Positions 1 to 10,199 are shown, counted from the stretch's first letter. The stretch: DNA of 64,000 nt from Pseudomonas viridiflava (GCF_900582625.1 NZ_UTIQ01000029.1:62001-126000), one strand, 5' to 3'. Made by a program: numbers and translations. The notes: a model not told the origin generated them from the sequence alone.

Positions 1-1
1 T

Positions 2-157
2 CGGTTAGACGGCGGTTACCGTTATCTCGAGCTGGAGCGCATGGCGTACTACGTGCACAAAGACACCTACCGCCAGAGCATCGCCGAACACAGCGCCGCG
101 TTGCGCCTGTCGGCTGAACAAACAGACGCGTTAAGCGCCACTGCGAATGCCTCATGA
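2..157 (+). CDS. C-terminal end of an unrecognised protein (5' truncated by the window)
   Basis: The frame starting at base 2 is open from the window edge to a TGA at 155-157 and encodes 51 residues, including the stretch LELERMAYYVHKDTYRQ. The rest of the gene lies upstream of the window. I do not recognise the family from this tail, which is polar, has no membrane segment and carries no motif that decides a function. The next gene on the same strand starts 111 bp downstream, so this gene could share a transcript with the DAHP synthase gene, but nothing in the sequence proves it. Confidence 0.6.
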   Translation, partial: RLDGGYRYLELERMAYYVHKDTYRQSIAEHSAALRLSAEQTDALSATANAS

Positions 158-268
158 GCAGGCGTATGCAGCGGCTCTATCGCGCCTATCGACAGGCGCT
201 GCGCTTGTGAGCGCAAGCCGATCGGTTACCATGCCCGTCCGCCTAATTCGCTTGAGCCGAGAACGTCG

Positions 269-1615
269 ATGTCGCAACCATGGAGCCCCAGCAGCTGGAG
301 AGCTAAACCCATCCAGCAGCAGCCGCAGTACCCAGATGCCGCCCACCTGAGCCAGGTTGAGCAAACCCTCGCCGGTTATCCGCCGCTGGTATTTGCTGGC
401 GAAGCGCGCGAGTTGCGCCGCCAATTTGCCGAGGTCACTCAGGGCCGTGCGTTTCTGCTGCAAGGGGGCGACTGCGCTGAGAGTTTTGCCGAATTCAGCG
501 CCGCGAAAATTCGCGACACCTTCAAGGTGCTGCTGCAAATGGCCATTGTCATGACCTTCGCCGCCGGCAGCCCGGTGGTAAAGGTTGGGCGCATGGCCGG
601 CCAGTTCGCCAAACCGCGCTCGGCCAATGACGAAACCATCGACGGCGTCACCCTGCCCGCCTATCGCGGTGACATCGTCAACGGCATCGGCTTCGACGCC
701 ACCAGCCGCGTGCCCGATCCTGAGCGTTTATTGCAGGCGTACCACCAGTCCACCGCCAGCCTCAACCTGCTGCGCGCCTTTGCCCAGGGCGGGTTCGCCG
801 ATCTGCATCAAGTGCACAAGTGGAACCTGGAGTTCATCGAGAATTCGGCGCTCGGCGAGAAGTACAACCAGTTGGCCGACCGCATCGACGAAACCCTGGC
901 CTTCATGCGCGCGTGCGGCATGGACACCTCGCCGCAACTGCGCGAAACCAGTTTCTTCACCGCCCACGAAGCGCTGCTGCTCAATTACGAGCAAGCCTTC
1001 GTGCGCCGCGACAGCCTCACCGGCGGCGACTACGCCTGCTCGGCGCACATGCTCTGGATTGGTGATCGCACCCGCCAGGTGGACGGTGCCCATGTGGAAT
1101 TCCTGCGCGGCGTGGGCAACCCGATCGGCGTGAAATGCGGGCCGAGCATGAGCAGCGAAGACCTGATTCGCCTGATCGACATCCTCAACCCCGACAATGA
1201 TCCGGGTCGCCTCAACCTCATCGTGCGCATGGGCGCCGACAAAGTCGAAGCCGGCTTGCCGCGTTTGCTGCGCACCGTTAAAGAGGAAGGCCGCCACGTG
1301 CTGTGGAGTTCCGACCCCATGCACGGCAACACCATCAAGGCATCGAGCGGCTACAAAACCCGCGACTTCGCGCAGATTCTTGCGGAGGTGAAACAGTTCT
1401 TCCAAGTGCACGAAGCGGAAGGTACGTATGCCGGCGGCATTCACATTGAAATGACCGGGCAGAACGTCACCGAATGCATCGGCGGCTCGCGGCCGATCAC
1501 CGAAGATGGCTTGTCGGACCGCTATCACACGCACTGCGACCCGCGGATGAATGCCGATCAGTCGCTGGAGTTGGCGTTTTTGATTGCTGAGACGCTGAAG
1601 CAGGTTCGGCGGTAA
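269..1615 (+). CDS. 3-deoxy-7-phosphoheptulonate (DAHP) synthase, class II
   Basis: This 448-residue protein catalyses the first step of the shikimate pathway, condensing phosphoenolpyruvate with erythrose 4-phosphate in the cytoplasm. It belongs to the plant-like class II family, unrelated in sequence to AroF/G/H. The conserved QGGDCAESF block is at 65-73, the phosphate-binding region [14 protein letters not shown] at 105-118, SSDPMHGNT at 347-355, [12 protein letters not shown] at 392-403 and HTHCDPRMN at 420-428. By analogy with the Mycobacterium tuberculosis enzyme, the metal ligands should be Cys69, His352, Glu394 and Asp424, and all four are present. The length is normal. The ATG at 269 has only a weak ribosome-binding site. 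No phenazine genes lie nearby, so there is no sign that it is a PhzC paralogue. Confidence 0.95.
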   Translation: MSQPWSPSSWRAKPIQQQPQYPDAAHLSQVEQTLAGYPPLVFAGEARELRRQFAEVTQGRAFLLQGGDCAESFAEFSAAKIRDTFKVLLQMAIVMTFAAGSPVVKVGRMAGQFAKPRSANDETIDGVTLPAYRGDIVNGIGFDATSRVPDPERLLQAYHQSTASLNLLRAFAQGGFADLHQVHKWNLEFIENSALGEKYNQLADRIDETLAFMRACGMDTSPQLRETSFFTAHEALLLNYEQAFVRRDSLTGGDYACSAHMLWIGDRTRQVDGAHVEFLRGVGNPIGVKCGPSMSSEDLIRLIDILNPDNDPGRLNLIVRMGADKVEAGLPRLLRTVKEEGRHVLWSSDPMHGNTIKASSGYKTRDFAQILAEVKQFFQVHEAEGTYAGGIHIEMTGQNVTECIGGSRPITEDGLSDRYHTHCDPRMNADQSLELAFLIAETLKQVRR

Positions 1616-1635
1616 ACCTCGCGCTCATCAATCCA

Positions 1636-1755
1636 ACACCGTCATTCCCGCGAAGGCGGGAATCCAGAATGTTGTGACGAACTCCCAACCGCAACACAAC
1701 GCAAATTTGGATCACGAATGCTCGGACCGCCGCCTTCGCGGCGATGACGGTGTTG
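1636..1755. repeat. Inverted pair of CCCGCGAAGGCGGG-type palindromic repeats (family A)
   Basis: Two GC-rich palindromes face each other. The left arm carries CCCGCGAAGGCGGG followed by AATCCAGAAT; the right arm carries GGATCACGAATGCTCGGACC and CCGCCTTCGCGG. The outer ends AACACCGTCAT and ATGACGGTGTT are inverted copies. The same arrangement recurs at 8497-8611 and 56347-56448, and single copies occur near 38123 and 61441. This is a dispersed intergenic element, here sitting after the DAHP synthase gene. Confidence 0.85.
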
Positions 1756-1770
1756 GTCATTGAGCGCTCG

Positions 1771-2403
1771 TCAGCCGCGCAACCCCGGACTCAACCGCAA
1801 CATATCCAGCGCCACGTCCACCAGCCGCTCCGCCTCTTTGCCCATGGCAAAACTTTTCGGCGCCAGCAGCCATTTCGCCAACACCCCATCAATAAACGAA
1901 TGCAAGCACGTGGCTGCCCACTGGGTGTTCAGGTCGGCCGGCAATTGGCCTTTGTTGATCGCGTTACGCAGGGTCAGTTCGATGCGCTGGTCGCAGTCGA
2001 TGCTGTTGTCTTGCATTTGTTGGCGCAGGTCGTTGAGTTCCGCCGTGTATTCACATTTGTGGAACAGAATCTCGTTGATGCGCCGAACCTGGGCGTCATT
2101 GGCAGTTTGTCTGAACAGCTGAACCAATAATTCGCGCAGGCGACCCAAGGGGTCAGGCTCAGTGGCACTTTCGCTGGCCTTGGCCAGTTCTTCGAACGGC
2201 AGGTGCGCGCGCTCGAGAATTGCCTGAAACACGTCGCTCTTGTTGCTGAAATGCCAATAGATTGCGCCGCGCGTCACGCCGGCCACATCGGCAATTTTGG
2301 CCAGCGTCGTCCGCCCGACACCGTGCTCGTAGAACGCCTGCTCGGCGGCATCGAGAATCTGGCTACGGGTTTCCTGTGCTTCTTCTTTGGTGCGTCTGAC
2401 CAT
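1771..2403 (-). CDS. ttgR: TetR-family repressor of the efflux operon (TtgR/EmhR type)
   Basis: This 210-residue TetR repressor is probably a drug-responsive dimer controlling ttgABC. The N-terminal helix-turn-helix (about 31-60) contains TTLAKIADVAGVTRGAIYWHF, split by a single turn. The start MVRRTKEEAQETR and the end LDMLRLSP closely match the remembered P. putida TtgR, which is also 210 residues. I chose the ATG at 2401-2403 for that reason; the frame is open further upstream but that part has no family resemblance. The gene diverges from ttgABC, and the shared 266-bp intergenic region holds a TtgR-type operator. The ligand-binding C-terminal domain differs more from TtgR than the DNA-binding part does, as expected in this family. 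Confidence 0.93.
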   Translation of the reverse strand: MVRRTKEEAQETRSQILDAAEQAFYEHGVGRTTLAKIADVAGVTRGAIYWHFSNKSDVFQAILERAHLPFEELAKASESATEPDPLGRLRELLVQLFRQTANDAQVRRINEILFHKCEYTAELNDLRQQMQDNSIDCDQRIELTLRNAINKGQLPADLNTQWAATCLHSFIDGVLAKWLLAPKSFAMGKEAERLVDVALDMLRLSPGLRG

Positions 2404-2506
2404 GCCAATACAGCCCTGGGTTATCGACACGTAAGCCCAATGTCAGCGTCGTGTCAGTTAAAAGCAAAGCTTGAAAAAAGCTTATGTAACAGTGGGTTTT
2501 AGGCGT

Positions 2507-2528
2507 TTACAAACAACCGTGAATGTAA
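2507..2528. promoter_or_regulatory. TtgR-type operator between ttgR and ttgABC
   Basis: The site reads TTACA (2507-2511), a 12-bp centre containing AACAACCGTGAA, then TGTAA (2524-2528), followed by GTATATTTCTTAGCA. This is nearly the operator known for P. putida TtgR, including its flanks. It lies about 140 bp before ttgA and 103 bp before ttgR, so one site could control both divergent promoters. The surrounding stretch (about 2460-2600) is much more AT-rich than its neighbours, as expected of promoter DNA. Confidence 0.8.
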
Positions 2529-2669
2529 GTATATTTCTTAGCATCCTACCTATCCACAAGAAAATCCTTATTTTTTGATCACGCTTTGATCAGCCGCCTA
2601 CCCAAAACGCTTAAAAACTAACCAATCGTACCGGCGCCTTCCCAAGCGCTGATCGACATGAGGCCTTTC

Positions 2670-3839
2670 ATGCAATTCAAGCCAGCCCACCCCGCTCTGG
2701 TTTCCGCCCTCGCCCTGGCAACCTTGTTGCTCACCGGTTGCGAAAAAGCAGCAGAAGCGCCGCCACAACAGACCCCGCAAGTGGGTGTGGTGACCTTGAA
2801 ACCGCAAGCCTATTCCCTCGTCAGCCAATTGCCCGGCCGCACCAACGCTTACCGCGTTGCTGAGGTTCGCCCGCAAGTGAACGGCATCATTCTCAAGCGT
2901 CTGTTTACCGAGGGCCGCGAGGTCAAAGCCGGCGAGCAGCTGTATCAAATCGACCCTTCCGTGTACGAAGCCACGCTGAAAAGCTCGCAGGCCACCCTGC
3001 AATCGGCCAAGTCCCTGGCGGATCGCTACAAGCAGCTTGTGAACGAACAGGCCGTGAGCCGTCAGGAATACGACAACGCCGTGTCCCAGCGCCTGCAAGC
3101 AGAAGCGGCTCTGCAAAGCGCCGAAATCAATCTGCGCTACACCAAAGTGCTCGCACCAATTGCCGGCCGTATCGGTCGTTCGGCTGTGACCGAAGGCGCA
3201 CTGGTCAGCAATGGCCAAACCAATGCCATGGCGACCATCCAGCAGCTCGACCCGATCTACGTCGACGTCACCCAATCCTCCGCGCAACTGCTCAAGCTGC
3301 GTCGTGAACTGGAAAGCGGCAACTTGCAAAAAGCCGGCGACAACGCGGCCAAGGTCAAGCTGGTGCTCGAAGACGGCAGCCTCTACGAGCAGGAAGGCAA
3401 GCTGGAATTCTCGGAAGTGTCGGTGGACGAAGGCACCGGGTCGGTCACTATTCGCGCAGTGTTCCCCAACCCGAAACACCAGTTGCTGCCCGGCATGTTC
3501 GTGCACGCCCAGTTGCAAGCCGGCGTGAACGAAAACGCCATTCTTGCCCCGCAACAAGGCGTCACCCGCGACCTCAAAGGCCTGCCGACCGCGCTGGTAG
3601 TAAACGCTGAGAACAAAGTGGAACTGCGTGAGCTGAAAGCCGAGCGCACCTTGGGTTCCGATTGGCTGATCAATGACGGCCTCAAAGCCGGCGATCGCCT
3701 GATCACCGAAGGCCTGCAATACGTGAAGCCGGGCGTGGAAGTGAAAGTGGCCGAAGCCACCAACGTCACCCCAGCAAACGGCGGCGAAGCCAAGCCGGCG
3801 GCCCCGGCCACCGAACAAGCCCAAGGCGAAGGGAAGTAA
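2670..3839 (+). CDS. ttgA: RND efflux periplasmic adaptor lipoprotein (TtgA/EmhA/MexA)
   Basis: This 389-residue membrane-fusion protein links the inner-membrane pump TtgB to the outer-membrane channel TtgC. A lipoprotein signal peptide ends in LTGC, so Cys24 should be lipidated. It is followed by the barrel-sandwich region (GVVTLKPQAY, PGRTNAYRVAEVRPQVNG), a helical hairpin of about residues 90-150, and the second half of the lipoyl domain (TKVLAPIAGRIGRS). I chose the ATG at 2670 (MQFKP) because AGG/GAGG at 2659-2663 is well spaced from it and homologues start there; an ATG at 2658 would add four residues without a good ribosome-binding site. It is the first gene of ttgABC, three bases before ttgB. 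Confidence 0.95.
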   Translation: MQFKPAHPALVSALALATLLLTGCEKAAEAPPQQTPQVGVVTLKPQAYSLVSQLPGRTNAYRVAEVRPQVNGIILKRLFTEGREVKAGEQLYQIDPSVYEATLKSSQATLQSAKSLADRYKQLVNEQAVSRQEYDNAVSQRLQAEAALQSAEINLRYTKVLAPIAGRIGRSAVTEGALVSNGQTNAMATIQQLDPIYVDVTQSSAQLLKLRRELESGNLQKAGDNAAKVKLVLEDGSLYEQEGKLEFSEVSVDEGTGSVTIRAVFPNPKHQLLPGMFVHAQLQAGVNENAILAPQQGVTRDLKGLPTALVVNAENKVELRELKAERTLGSDWLINDGLKAGDRLITEGLQYVKPGVEVKVAEATNVTPANGGEAKPAAPATEQAQGEGK

Positions 3840-3842
3840 TTC

Positions 3843-6800
3843 ATGTCGAAATTCTTTATCGACCGCCCCATTTTCGCCTGGGTAATTGCCCTGGTGATCA
3901 TGCTGGTGGGCACCTTGTCCATCCTGAAATTGCCGATTAACCAGTACCCGGCGATTGCGCCACCCGCCATCGCCATTCAGGTGACTTACCCAGGCGCGTC
4001 CGCACAAACCGTGCAGGACACCGTGGTGCAGATCATCGAGCAGCAGCTCAACGGCATCGACAACCTGCGTTATGTGACCTCGGAAAGTAACTCCGACGGC
4101 AGCATGACCATCACCGCCACCTTCAACCAGGGCACCAGCCCTGACACCGCTCAGGTGCAGGTGCAGAACAAGCTCAACCTCGCCACCCCGCTGCTGCCTC
4201 AAGAAGTGCAGCAACAGGGTATTCGCGTGACCAAGGCGGTGAAGAACTTCCTGATGGTGATCGGCCTGGTTTCGGAAAACGGCAGCATGACCAAGGACGA
4301 CTTGGCCAACTACATCGTTTCCAACATGCAAGACCCCATCTCGCGTACCGCCGGTGTGGGTGACTTCCAGGTGTTCGGGGCCCAGTACGCCATGCGTATC
4401 TGGCTCGACCCGGCCAAGCTGAACAAATTTCAGCTGACACCCGTGGATGTGAAAACCGCCGTGGCCGCGCAGAACGTGCAGGTCTCGTCTGGCCAGTTGG
4501 GTGGTTTGCCGGCCGTGAAGGGCCAGCAGCTGAACGCCACCATCATCGGCAAAACCCGTTTCCAGAGCGCCGAGCAATTCAAAAACATTCTGCTCAAGGT
4601 CAACACTGACGGCTCGCAGGTACGCCTCGGCGACGTCGCCACGGTTGAACTGGGCGGCGAAAACTACAGCATCAGCGCGCAGTTCAATGGCAAGCCGGCT
4701 TCCGGTCTGGCGATCAAATTGGCCACTGGCGCCAACGCACTCGACACCGCCAAAGCCATCCGCGCCACCATCGCCGACCTGGAACCGTTCTTCCCGCAAG
4801 GCATGAAAGCGGTGTACCCGTACGACACCACGCCGGTGGTCACCGCCTCGATCGAAGGCGTGGTGCACACCCTGATCGAAGCCGTGGTCCTGGTGTTCCT
4901 GGTGATGTACCTGTTCCTGCAAAACCTGCGGGCCACCATCATCACCACCCTCACCGTTCCGGTGGTCTTGCTCGGCACCTTCGGCATTCTCGCCGCCGCC
5001 GGTTTCACTATTAACACCCTGACCATGTTCGGCATGGTGTTGGCCATTGGCTTGCTGGTGGACGATGCGATTGTGGTGGTGGAAAACGTCGAGCGGGTGA
5101 TGGCCGAGGAGCATTTGTCGCCCAAAGAAGCGACGAAGAAATCCATGGGCCAGATTCAGGGCGCGTTGGTCGGTATCGCCATGGTGCTGTCGGCAGTATT
5201 GCTGCCAATGGCGTTCTTCGGCGGTTCTACCGGTGTGATTTACCGGCAGTTCTCCATCACCATCGTGTCGGCCATGGGCCTCTCGGTGCTGGTGGCGTTG
5301 ATCTTCACCCCGGCCCTGTGCGCCACCATGCTCAAGCCACATAAAGAAGGCACTCAAGGCGTTCCCAAACGTGGCTTCTTTGGCTGGTTCAACCGCAACT
5401 TCGACCGCAGCGTGCGCGGCTACGAGCGCGGTGTGAGCAGCATGCTGCGCAATAAAGTTCCGTACCTGCTGGCCTACGCCGTGCTGATCGTCGGCATGAT
5501 CTGGCTGTTCACCCGCATTCCTACCGCGTTCCTGCCCGAAGAAGACCAAGGCGTTCTGTTTGCCCAGGTGCAAACCCCGGCGGGCTCCAGTGCCGGTCGC
5601 ACCCAGGTGGTGGTCGATGAAATGCGCGCGTATTTGCTTAAAGACGAAGCCGACACGGTGAACTCGGTGTTTACGGTTACCGGCTTTAACTTTGCCGGTC
5701 GCGGTCAGAGCTCGGGTATGGCCTTCATCATGCTCAAGCCCTGGGGTGAGCGTTCCGCGGAGAACACCGTATTCGCCCTCGCCCAACGCGCCCAGCAGCA
5801 CTTCTTCAGCTTCCGCGACGCCATGGTGTTCGCCTTCGCCCCGCCTGCGGTACTGGAGCTGGGTAACGCCACCGGTTTTGACGTGTTCCTGCAAGACCGT
5901 GGCGGCGTTGGCCACGAGAAGCTCATGGAAGCGCGTAACCAGTTCCTCGGCATGGCCGCACAAAGCAAGAAACTGATGCAAGTGCGCCCCAACGGCCTGA
6001 ACGATGAACCGCAGTTCCAGCTGACCATCGACGACGAGCGCGCCAGTGCCCTGGGCATCACCCTCTCGGACATCAACAACACCTTGTCGATTGCCTTGGG
6101 CGGTAGCTACGTCAACGACTTCATCGACCGTGGTCGGGTCAAGAAGGTCTACATCCAGGGCGAAGCGAAATCGCGCATGACCCCTGAAGACCTGCAGAAA
6201 TGGTACGTGCGCAACAACCTCGGGCAGATGGTGCCCTTCTCCGCCTTCGCCTCCGGTTCGTGGATTTACGGCTCGCCGAAACTGGCCCGTTACAACGGCG
6301 TAGAAGCCATGGAAATCATGGGTTCGCCGGCGCCGGGGTATTCCACTGGTGAGGCCATGGCCGAAGTCGAAGCGCTGGCGAAAAAGCTGCCAGCCGGTGT
6401 CGGTTATTCCTGGACTGGCCTGTCGTACGAAGAACGTTTGTCCGGCTCGCAAGCGCCAGCGCTGTATGCGATCTCGCTGTTGCTGGTGTTCCTGTGTCTG
6501 GCCGCGTTGTACGAAAGCTGGTCGATTCCGGTAGCGGTCATTCTGGTGGTGCCGTTGGGGATCATCGGTGCGTTGATGGCCACCAGCTTGCGCGGCTTGT
6601 CGAACGACGTGTTCTTCCAGGTGGGCCTGTTGACCACCGTTGGTTTGGCGGCGAAAAACGCCATTCTGATCGTCGAGTTCGCCAAAGAGCTGCACGAACA
6701 GGGCAAGTCGCTGGTCGACGCCGCCCTGGAAGCCTGCCGCATGCGCTTGCGCCCGATCATCATGACGTCGATGGCGTTCATCCTCGGCGTGGTGCCGTTG

Positions 6801-6977
6801 GCCATCTCGACCGGCGCCGGTTCGGGCAGCCAACACGCCATCGGTACCGGCGTGATCGGCGGCATGATCACCGCCACCGTGCTGGCAATTTTCTGGGTGC
6901 CGCTGTTCTTCGTCACGATCTCCTCGCTGTTCAAAGGCAAGCAGACCGAAACCCCACGCAATGAGGCTGGCCACTAA
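3843..6977 (+). CDS. ttgB: RND multidrug efflux transporter (TtgB/EmhB/MexB)
   Basis: This 1044-residue inner-membrane proton/drug antiporter is the pump of the tripartite efflux system. The HAE1-family start [20 protein letters not shown] forms the first membrane helix. The proton-relay pair Asp407-Asp408 sits in [17 protein letters not shown], and the partner lysine is in [15 protein letters not shown] near residue 940. Two large periplasmic loops follow helices 1 and 7, as in AcrB and MexB. The length is typical. Its TAA stop overlaps the ATG of ttgC by one base (TAATG), so the two are probably translationally coupled. Expected substrates are antibiotics, solvents and aromatic compounds, by family only. 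Confidence 0.97.
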   Translation: MSKFFIDRPIFAWVIALVIMLVGTLSILKLPINQYPAIAPPAIAIQVTYPGASAQTVQDTVVQIIEQQLNGIDNLRYVTSESNSDGSMTITATFNQGTSPDTAQVQVQNKLNLATPLLPQEVQQQGIRVTKAVKNFLMVIGLVSENGSMTKDDLANYIVSNMQDPISRTAGVGDFQVFGAQYAMRIWLDPAKLNKFQLTPVDVKTAVAAQNVQVSSGQLGGLPAVKGQQLNATIIGKTRFQSAEQFKNILLKVNTDGSQVRLGDVATVELGGENYSISAQFNGKPASGLAIKLATGANALDTAKAIRATIADLEPFFPQGMKAVYPYDTTPVVTASIEGVVHTLIEAVVLVFLVMYLFLQNLRATIITTLTVPVVLLGTFGILAAAGFTINTLTMFGMVLAIGLLVDDAIVVVENVERVMAEEHLSPKEATKKSMGQIQGALVGIAMVLSAVLLPMAFFGGSTGVIYRQFSITIVSAMGLSVLVALIFTPALCATMLKPHKEGTQGVPKRGFFGWFNRNFDRSVRGYERGVSSMLRNKVPYLLAYAVLIVGMIWLFTRIPTAFLPEEDQGVLFAQVQTPAGSSAGRTQVVVDEMRAYLLKDEADTVNSVFTVTGFNFAGRGQSSGMAFIMLKPWGERSAENTVFALAQRAQQHFFSFRDAMVFAFAPPAVLELGNATGFDVFLQDRGGVGHEKLMEARNQFLGMAAQSKKLMQVRPNGLNDEPQFQLTIDDERASALGITLSDINNTLSIALGGSYVNDFIDRGRVKKVYIQGEAKSRMTPEDLQKWYVRNNLGQMVPFSAFASGSWIYGSPKLARYNGVEAMEIMGSPAPGYSTGEAMAEVEALAKKLPAGVGYSWTGLSYEERLSGSQAPALYAISLLLVFLCLAALYESWSIPVAVILVVPLGIIGALMATSLRGLSNDVFFQVGLLTTVGLAAKNAILIVEFAKELHEQGKSLVDAALEACRMRLRPIIMTSMAFILGVVPLAISTGAGSGSQHAIGTGVIGGMITATVLAIFWVPLFFVTISSLFKGKQTETPRNEAGH

Positions 6978-8419
6978 TGCGCAAGTCCCTACTGTCCCTC
7001 GCGATTGCCAGCCTGATTCTGGGCGGCTGCTCGCTGATTCCTGACTATGAGCAGCCGGCTTCGCCGGTTGCCGCCACCTACCCGCAAGGCCCGGCGTACG
7101 GGCCAGCGGAGTCGGCGCGGGTGGCGCAGGCCGAACAAGGCTGGCGCCAGTTCTTCCACGACCCGGCGCTGCAGCAGCTGATTCAGACCTCGCTGGAAAA
7201 CAACCGCGACCTGCGCGTGGCCGCGTTGAACCTCGACGCCTACGCCGCGCAGTACCGCATTCAACGTGCGGAACTGCTGCCCAACGTAAGCGCCGACGGC
7301 ACCGGCGTGCGCCAACGCACGCCGGGCGATTTGTCGCAAACCGGCCAAGCCACCACCAGCGGTCAGTACTCGGCCACTGTCGGTATCAGCGCTTACGAGC
7401 TGGACCTGTTCGGCCGCCTGCGCAGCCTGAATGAAGAGTCGTTGCAGACTTACTTCTCCAGCGAGCAAGCGCGTCGTAGCACCCAGCTGAGCCTGGTGGC
7501 CAACGTCGCCAATGCCTACCTGACGCTGACCGCCGACCAGGAGCTGCTGCGCCTGACCGAAGAAACCCTGAAAACCTACGAAGACAGCTTCCGCCTGACT
7601 CAACGCAGCAATGAAGTGGGCGTGGCCTCGGCCCTGGACCTCAGCCAGTCGCGCACCTCAGTGGAAAGCGCCCGCGTGGCCCTGGCGCAATACCAGCGCC
7701 TGGTCGCGCAAGACCGCAACAACCTGGCGCTGTTGCTCGGCACCTCGGTGCCTGACAACCTCAACGCCAGCAGCCCATTGGCCGACGATTTGCTCGAAGA
7801 ATTACCAGCCGGCTTGCCGTCCGATTTGCTCCAGCGTCGTCCAGACATTCTTGAAGCCGAGTACCTGCTCAAAGCCGCCAACGCCAACATCGGCGCCGCG
7901 CGGGCTGCGTTCTTCCCGCGCATCAGCCTCACGGCGAATGCAGGCTCCAGCAGTGCCGACTTGTCGAACCTGTTCAAAGGCGGCTCGGGCAGCTGGTACT
8001 TCTCGCCGTCGATCAGCATTCCGATCTTTAACGCCGGCAGCCTGAAGGCCAGCCTGGACTACTCGAAAATCCAGAAAGACATTCGCGTGGCTCAGTACGA
8101 GAAGTCGATTCAGACCGCCTTCCGGGAAGTGTCCGACGGCCTTGCCTCACGCCAAACCTACAACCAACAGTTGCAGGCCCAACGTGACTTCGTTGCCGCC
8201 AACCAGGATTACTACCGCCTGGCTGAACGCCGTTACCGCACCGGCATCGACAGCAACCTGACCTTCCTCGACGCCCAACGCTCGTTGTTCAGCGCGCAAC
8301 AAGCGCTGATCACCGACCGGTTGGCGCAGCTCACCAGCGAGGTCAATTTGTACAAAGCGCTGGGCGGAGGCTGGGTGGAAAACACCGGCTCGGCGCCCGC
8401 TGAACCGGCTAAGCCATAA
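6977..8419 (+). CDS. ttgC: Outer-membrane efflux channel lipoprotein (TtgC/EmhC/OprM)
   Basis: This 480-residue TolC-like channel completes the TtgABC pump. The lipoprotein signal ends LGGC (Cys18). Two OEP repeats follow, with typical signatures [11 protein letters not shown] near the N terminus and [20 protein letters not shown] about 290-310. The ATG overlaps the ttgB stop. The gene ends at TAA 8417-8419, directly before a strong rho-independent terminator. A second, slightly diverged copy of its last bases and that terminator lies about 230 bp downstream (8629-8695). Confidence 0.95.
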   Translation: MRKSLLSLAIASLILGGCSLIPDYEQPASPVAATYPQGPAYGPAESARVAQAEQGWRQFFHDPALQQLIQTSLENNRDLRVAALNLDAYAAQYRIQRAELLPNVSADGTGVRQRTPGDLSQTGQATTSGQYSATVGISAYELDLFGRLRSLNEESLQTYFSSEQARRSTQLSLVANVANAYLTLTADQELLRLTEETLKTYEDSFRLTQRSNEVGVASALDLSQSRTSVESARVALAQYQRLVAQDRNNLALLLGTSVPDNLNASSPLADDLLEELPAGLPSDLLQRRPDILEAEYLLKAANANIGAARAAFFPRISLTANAGSSSADLSNLFKGGSGSWYFSPSISIPIFNAGSLKASLDYSKIQKDIRVAQYEKSIQTAFREVSDGLASRQTYNQQLQAQRDFVAANQDYYRLAERRYRTGIDSNLTFLDAQRSLFSAQQALITDRLAQLTSEVNLYKALGGGWVENTGSAPAEPAKP

Positions 8420-8434
8420 GGTTTTGCCCGCAAC

Positions 8435-8462
8435 AAAAAGCCCGCCAATTGGCGGGCTTTTT
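8435..8462 (+). terminator. Rho-independent terminator of ttgABC
   Basis: AGCCCGCCAATTGGCGGGCT (8439-8458) is a perfect 20-base palindrome flanked by AAAA on the left and TTTT on the right, starting 15 bp after the ttgC stop. Because of the A and T tracts it can work in both directions. Confidence 0.9.
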
Positions 8463-8496
8463 GTTGGCCGGGTGTCACGACCGTCGAATCCTTCAT

Positions 8497-8611
8497 CCGT
8501 CATTCCCGCGAAGGCGGGAATCCAGGTTCGGTGATATTTCAAACGACACCGTAACCTTCAAAACTCTGGATTCCGAATCGTCGGACCGCCGCCTTCGCGG
8601 GAATGGCGGTG
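8497..8611. repeat. Inverted pair of family A palindromic repeats
   Basis: The left unit has CCCGCGAAGGCGGG and AATCCAG; the right unit has CTGGATTCCGAATCGTCGG, CCGCCTTCGCGGG and a GGCGGTG end. The layout is the same as at 1636-1755. It lies between two copies of the ttgC 3' end plus terminator. The whole gap 8420-8791 contains this pair, two terminators and another repeat pair, and no gene that I can support. Confidence 0.85.
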
Positions 8612-8628
8612 TATCAGCGGTCTGGTTC

Positions 8629-8695
8629 CTGAACCGGTCAACCCGTAAGGTTTCGCCCACAACAAAAAGCCCGCCAATTGGCGGGCTTTTTGTTG
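8629..8695 (+). repeat. Second copy of the ttgC 3' end and its terminator
   Basis: This 67-bp segment aligns without gaps to 8400-8466, the last 20 bases of ttgC plus its terminator, with about six mismatches. The stop-codon context is kept (CCATAAGG in the first copy, CCGTAAGG here), and the hairpin AGCCCGCCAATTGGCGGGCT is identical. No reading frame remains upstream of this copy. It is either a local duplication or the remains of a lost paralogous gene end, with family A repeats between the copies. Confidence 0.85.
8664..8691 (+). terminator. Second, identical rho-independent terminator
   Basis: The palindrome AGCCCGCCAATTGGCGGGCT (8668-8687) is flanked by A and T tracts exactly as at 8435-8462. 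It can back up termination of ttgABC and may also stop transcripts arriving on the minus strand from the spuC side. Confidence 0.85.
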
Positions 8696-8713
8696 TTTCC
8701 GATGACTCGATTC

Positions 8714-8780
8714 TGTGGGAGCGGCTTTAGCCGCGATGCTCTTGCTCTGAAAAAGAATCGCGGCTAAAGCCGCTCCCACA
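8714..8780. repeat. REP inverted pair (GCGGCTTTAGCCGC type, family B)
   Basis: TGTGGGA-GCGGCTTTAGCCGC-GAT is followed after about 19 bases by its inverted copy ending in TCCCACA. This is the classical Pseudomonas REP/REPIN layout. Related pairs are at 59233-59304, 61362-61427 and, in opposite orientation, 62386-62447. It lies 12 bp beyond the 3' end of spuC. Confidence 0.9.
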
Positions 8781-8791
8781 GGTCAGCCATG

Positions 8792-10156
8792 CTAAACCAG
8801 CTCAGCCAAGGTCAAATCCAAGCACTTACGCGCCTTCTCCACCAGCTCATCAATCTCGGCTTTGCTGATCACCAGCGGCGGCGCAATGATCATGGTGTCG
8901 CCCACGGCGCGCATGATCAGGCCGTTGTTGAAGCAATGCCCACGGCAGATCATGCCCACGCCCTTGCCTTCGTACCGAGCGCGGGTGGCTTTGTCTTTCA
9001 CCAGCTCGATAGCGCCCAACATGCCCAATCCACGCACTTCCCCTACCAACGGATGGTCGGCCAGTTCACGCAGACGCTGTTGCAGGTACGGCGCCGTTTC
9101 AGCTCGTACGGTTTCCAAAATCTTTTCTTCGCGAATGATCCGCAGGTTTTCCAACGCCACCGCCGCCGCCACCGGGTGACCGGAATAGGTAAAGCCGTGG
9201 TTGAAATCACCGCCTTCGTTGATCACCTGCGCGACCTTGTCGCTGACGATCAGGCCGCCCATGGGGATGTAACCGGAGGTCAGGCCCTTGGCGATGGTCA
9301 TCAGGTCGGGCGTGTTGCCGTAATAGTCGCTGCCGAACCATTCGCCGGTGCGGCCGAAGCCACAGATCACTTCGTCAGCGGCGAACAGGATGTCGTACTT
9401 CGCGAGAATTTCGCGCACCTTCGGCCAGTAGGTGTCTGGCGGAATAATCACGCCGCCTGCGCCTTGGATCGGCTCGGCAATAAACGCCGCGACCCTGTCT
9501 TCGCCGACTTCGAGAATTTTCTTTTCCAGTTGCTCGGCGGCCCAGATGCCGAACTCGGCCGGGCTCATGTCACCGCCCTCGCCAAACCAGTACGGCTGCG
9601 GAATGTGCACGATGTCCGGCAGCGTGCCGCCCTGCTCGTGCATGCCCTGCATACCGCCCAACGCGGCGCCGGCCACGGTGGAACCGTGATAGCCGTTGAC
9701 GCGACCGATGATGACTTTCTTCTGCGGCTTGCCCTTCACCTGCCAGTAGTGACGGACCATACGCAGCATGGTGTCGTTACCTTCGGAACCCGAGCCGGTA
9801 AAGAACACGTGATCCATGTGCGGCGGCGCCAGCTCGGCGATGGTTTTAGCCAGCTCGAGCACTGGCGGGTGCGCGGTCATAAAGAAGGTGTTGTAGAACG
9901 GCAGCTGCTTCATTTGCTTGGCAGCTGCATCGGCCAATTCGTCGCGGCCGTAGCCGATGGCCACGCACCAGAGGCCGGCCATGGCGTCGAGAATCTTGTT
10001 GCCTTCGCTGTCCCACAGGTACACACCGTCGGCGTTGGTGATGATGCGCGGACCGACCTGTTTCAACTGTTTGTAATCGCTAAACGGCGCCAGGTGGTGG
10101 CTGTCGCTCAACGCTTGCCATTCCAGTGTTTTCGGGTTGTTGGCTGACTTGCTCAT
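8792..10156 (-). CDS. spuC: Putrescine/polyamine-pyruvate aminotransferase (SpuC type)
   Basis: This 454-residue class III PLP-dependent aminotransferase probably converts putrescine and pyruvate into 4-aminobutanal and alanine. The cofactor phosphate site GSGSEGNDT is at 121-129, Asp261 lies in FAADEVICGFGRTG, and the Schiff-base lysine is Lys290 in TIAKGLTSGYIPMGG. The start is the ATG at 10154-10156, which has AAGGAGT just upstream; an in-frame GTG two codons earlier is less likely. It is the last gene of the minus-strand cluster puuB-puuR-puuA-spuC, 43 bp after puuA. Related omega-transaminases are very similar, so the exact amine is inferred from context. Confidence 0.88.
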   Translation of the reverse strand: MSKSANNPKTLEWQALSDSHHLAPFSDYKQLKQVGPRIITNADGVYLWDSEGNKILDAMAGLWCVAIGYGRDELADAAAKQMKQLPFYNTFFMTAHPPVLELAKTIAELAPPHMDHVFFTGSGSEGNDTMLRMVRHYWQVKGKPQKKVIIGRVNGYHGSTVAGAALGGMQGMHEQGGTLPDIVHIPQPYWFGEGGDMSPAEFGIWAAEQLEKKILEVGEDRVAAFIAEPIQGAGGVIIPPDTYWPKVREILAKYDILFAADEVICGFGRTGEWFGSDYYGNTPDLMTIAKGLTSGYIPMGGLIVSDKVAQVINEGGDFNHGFTYSGHPVAAAVALENLRIIREEKILETVRAETAPYLQQRLRELADHPLVGEVRGLGMLGAIELVKDKATRARYEGKGVGMICRGHCFNNGLIMRAVGDTMIIAPPLVISKAEIDELVEKARKCLDLTLAELV

Positions 10157-10199
10157 ACGCACTCCTTACGGCCCGGCGCGATGCGCCCGGCGGAAAAAA

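Noticed and set aside
728..1534. 268-codon minus-strand frame inside the DAHP synthase gene
   Set aside because: The sense gene is certain and the antisense frame carries no recognisable domain.
2598..6974. Open frame of 1,458 codons on the minus strand opposite ttgA and ttgB
   Set aside because: It mirrors the codon structure of the efflux genes, is rich in His, Gln and Gly as expected of antisense frames in GC-rich DNA, shows no family motif, and both sense genes are certain.
8789..10147. 452-codon plus-strand frame opposite spuC
   Set aside because: SpuC has complete aminotransferase motifs on the minus strand; the opposite frame is a shadow.
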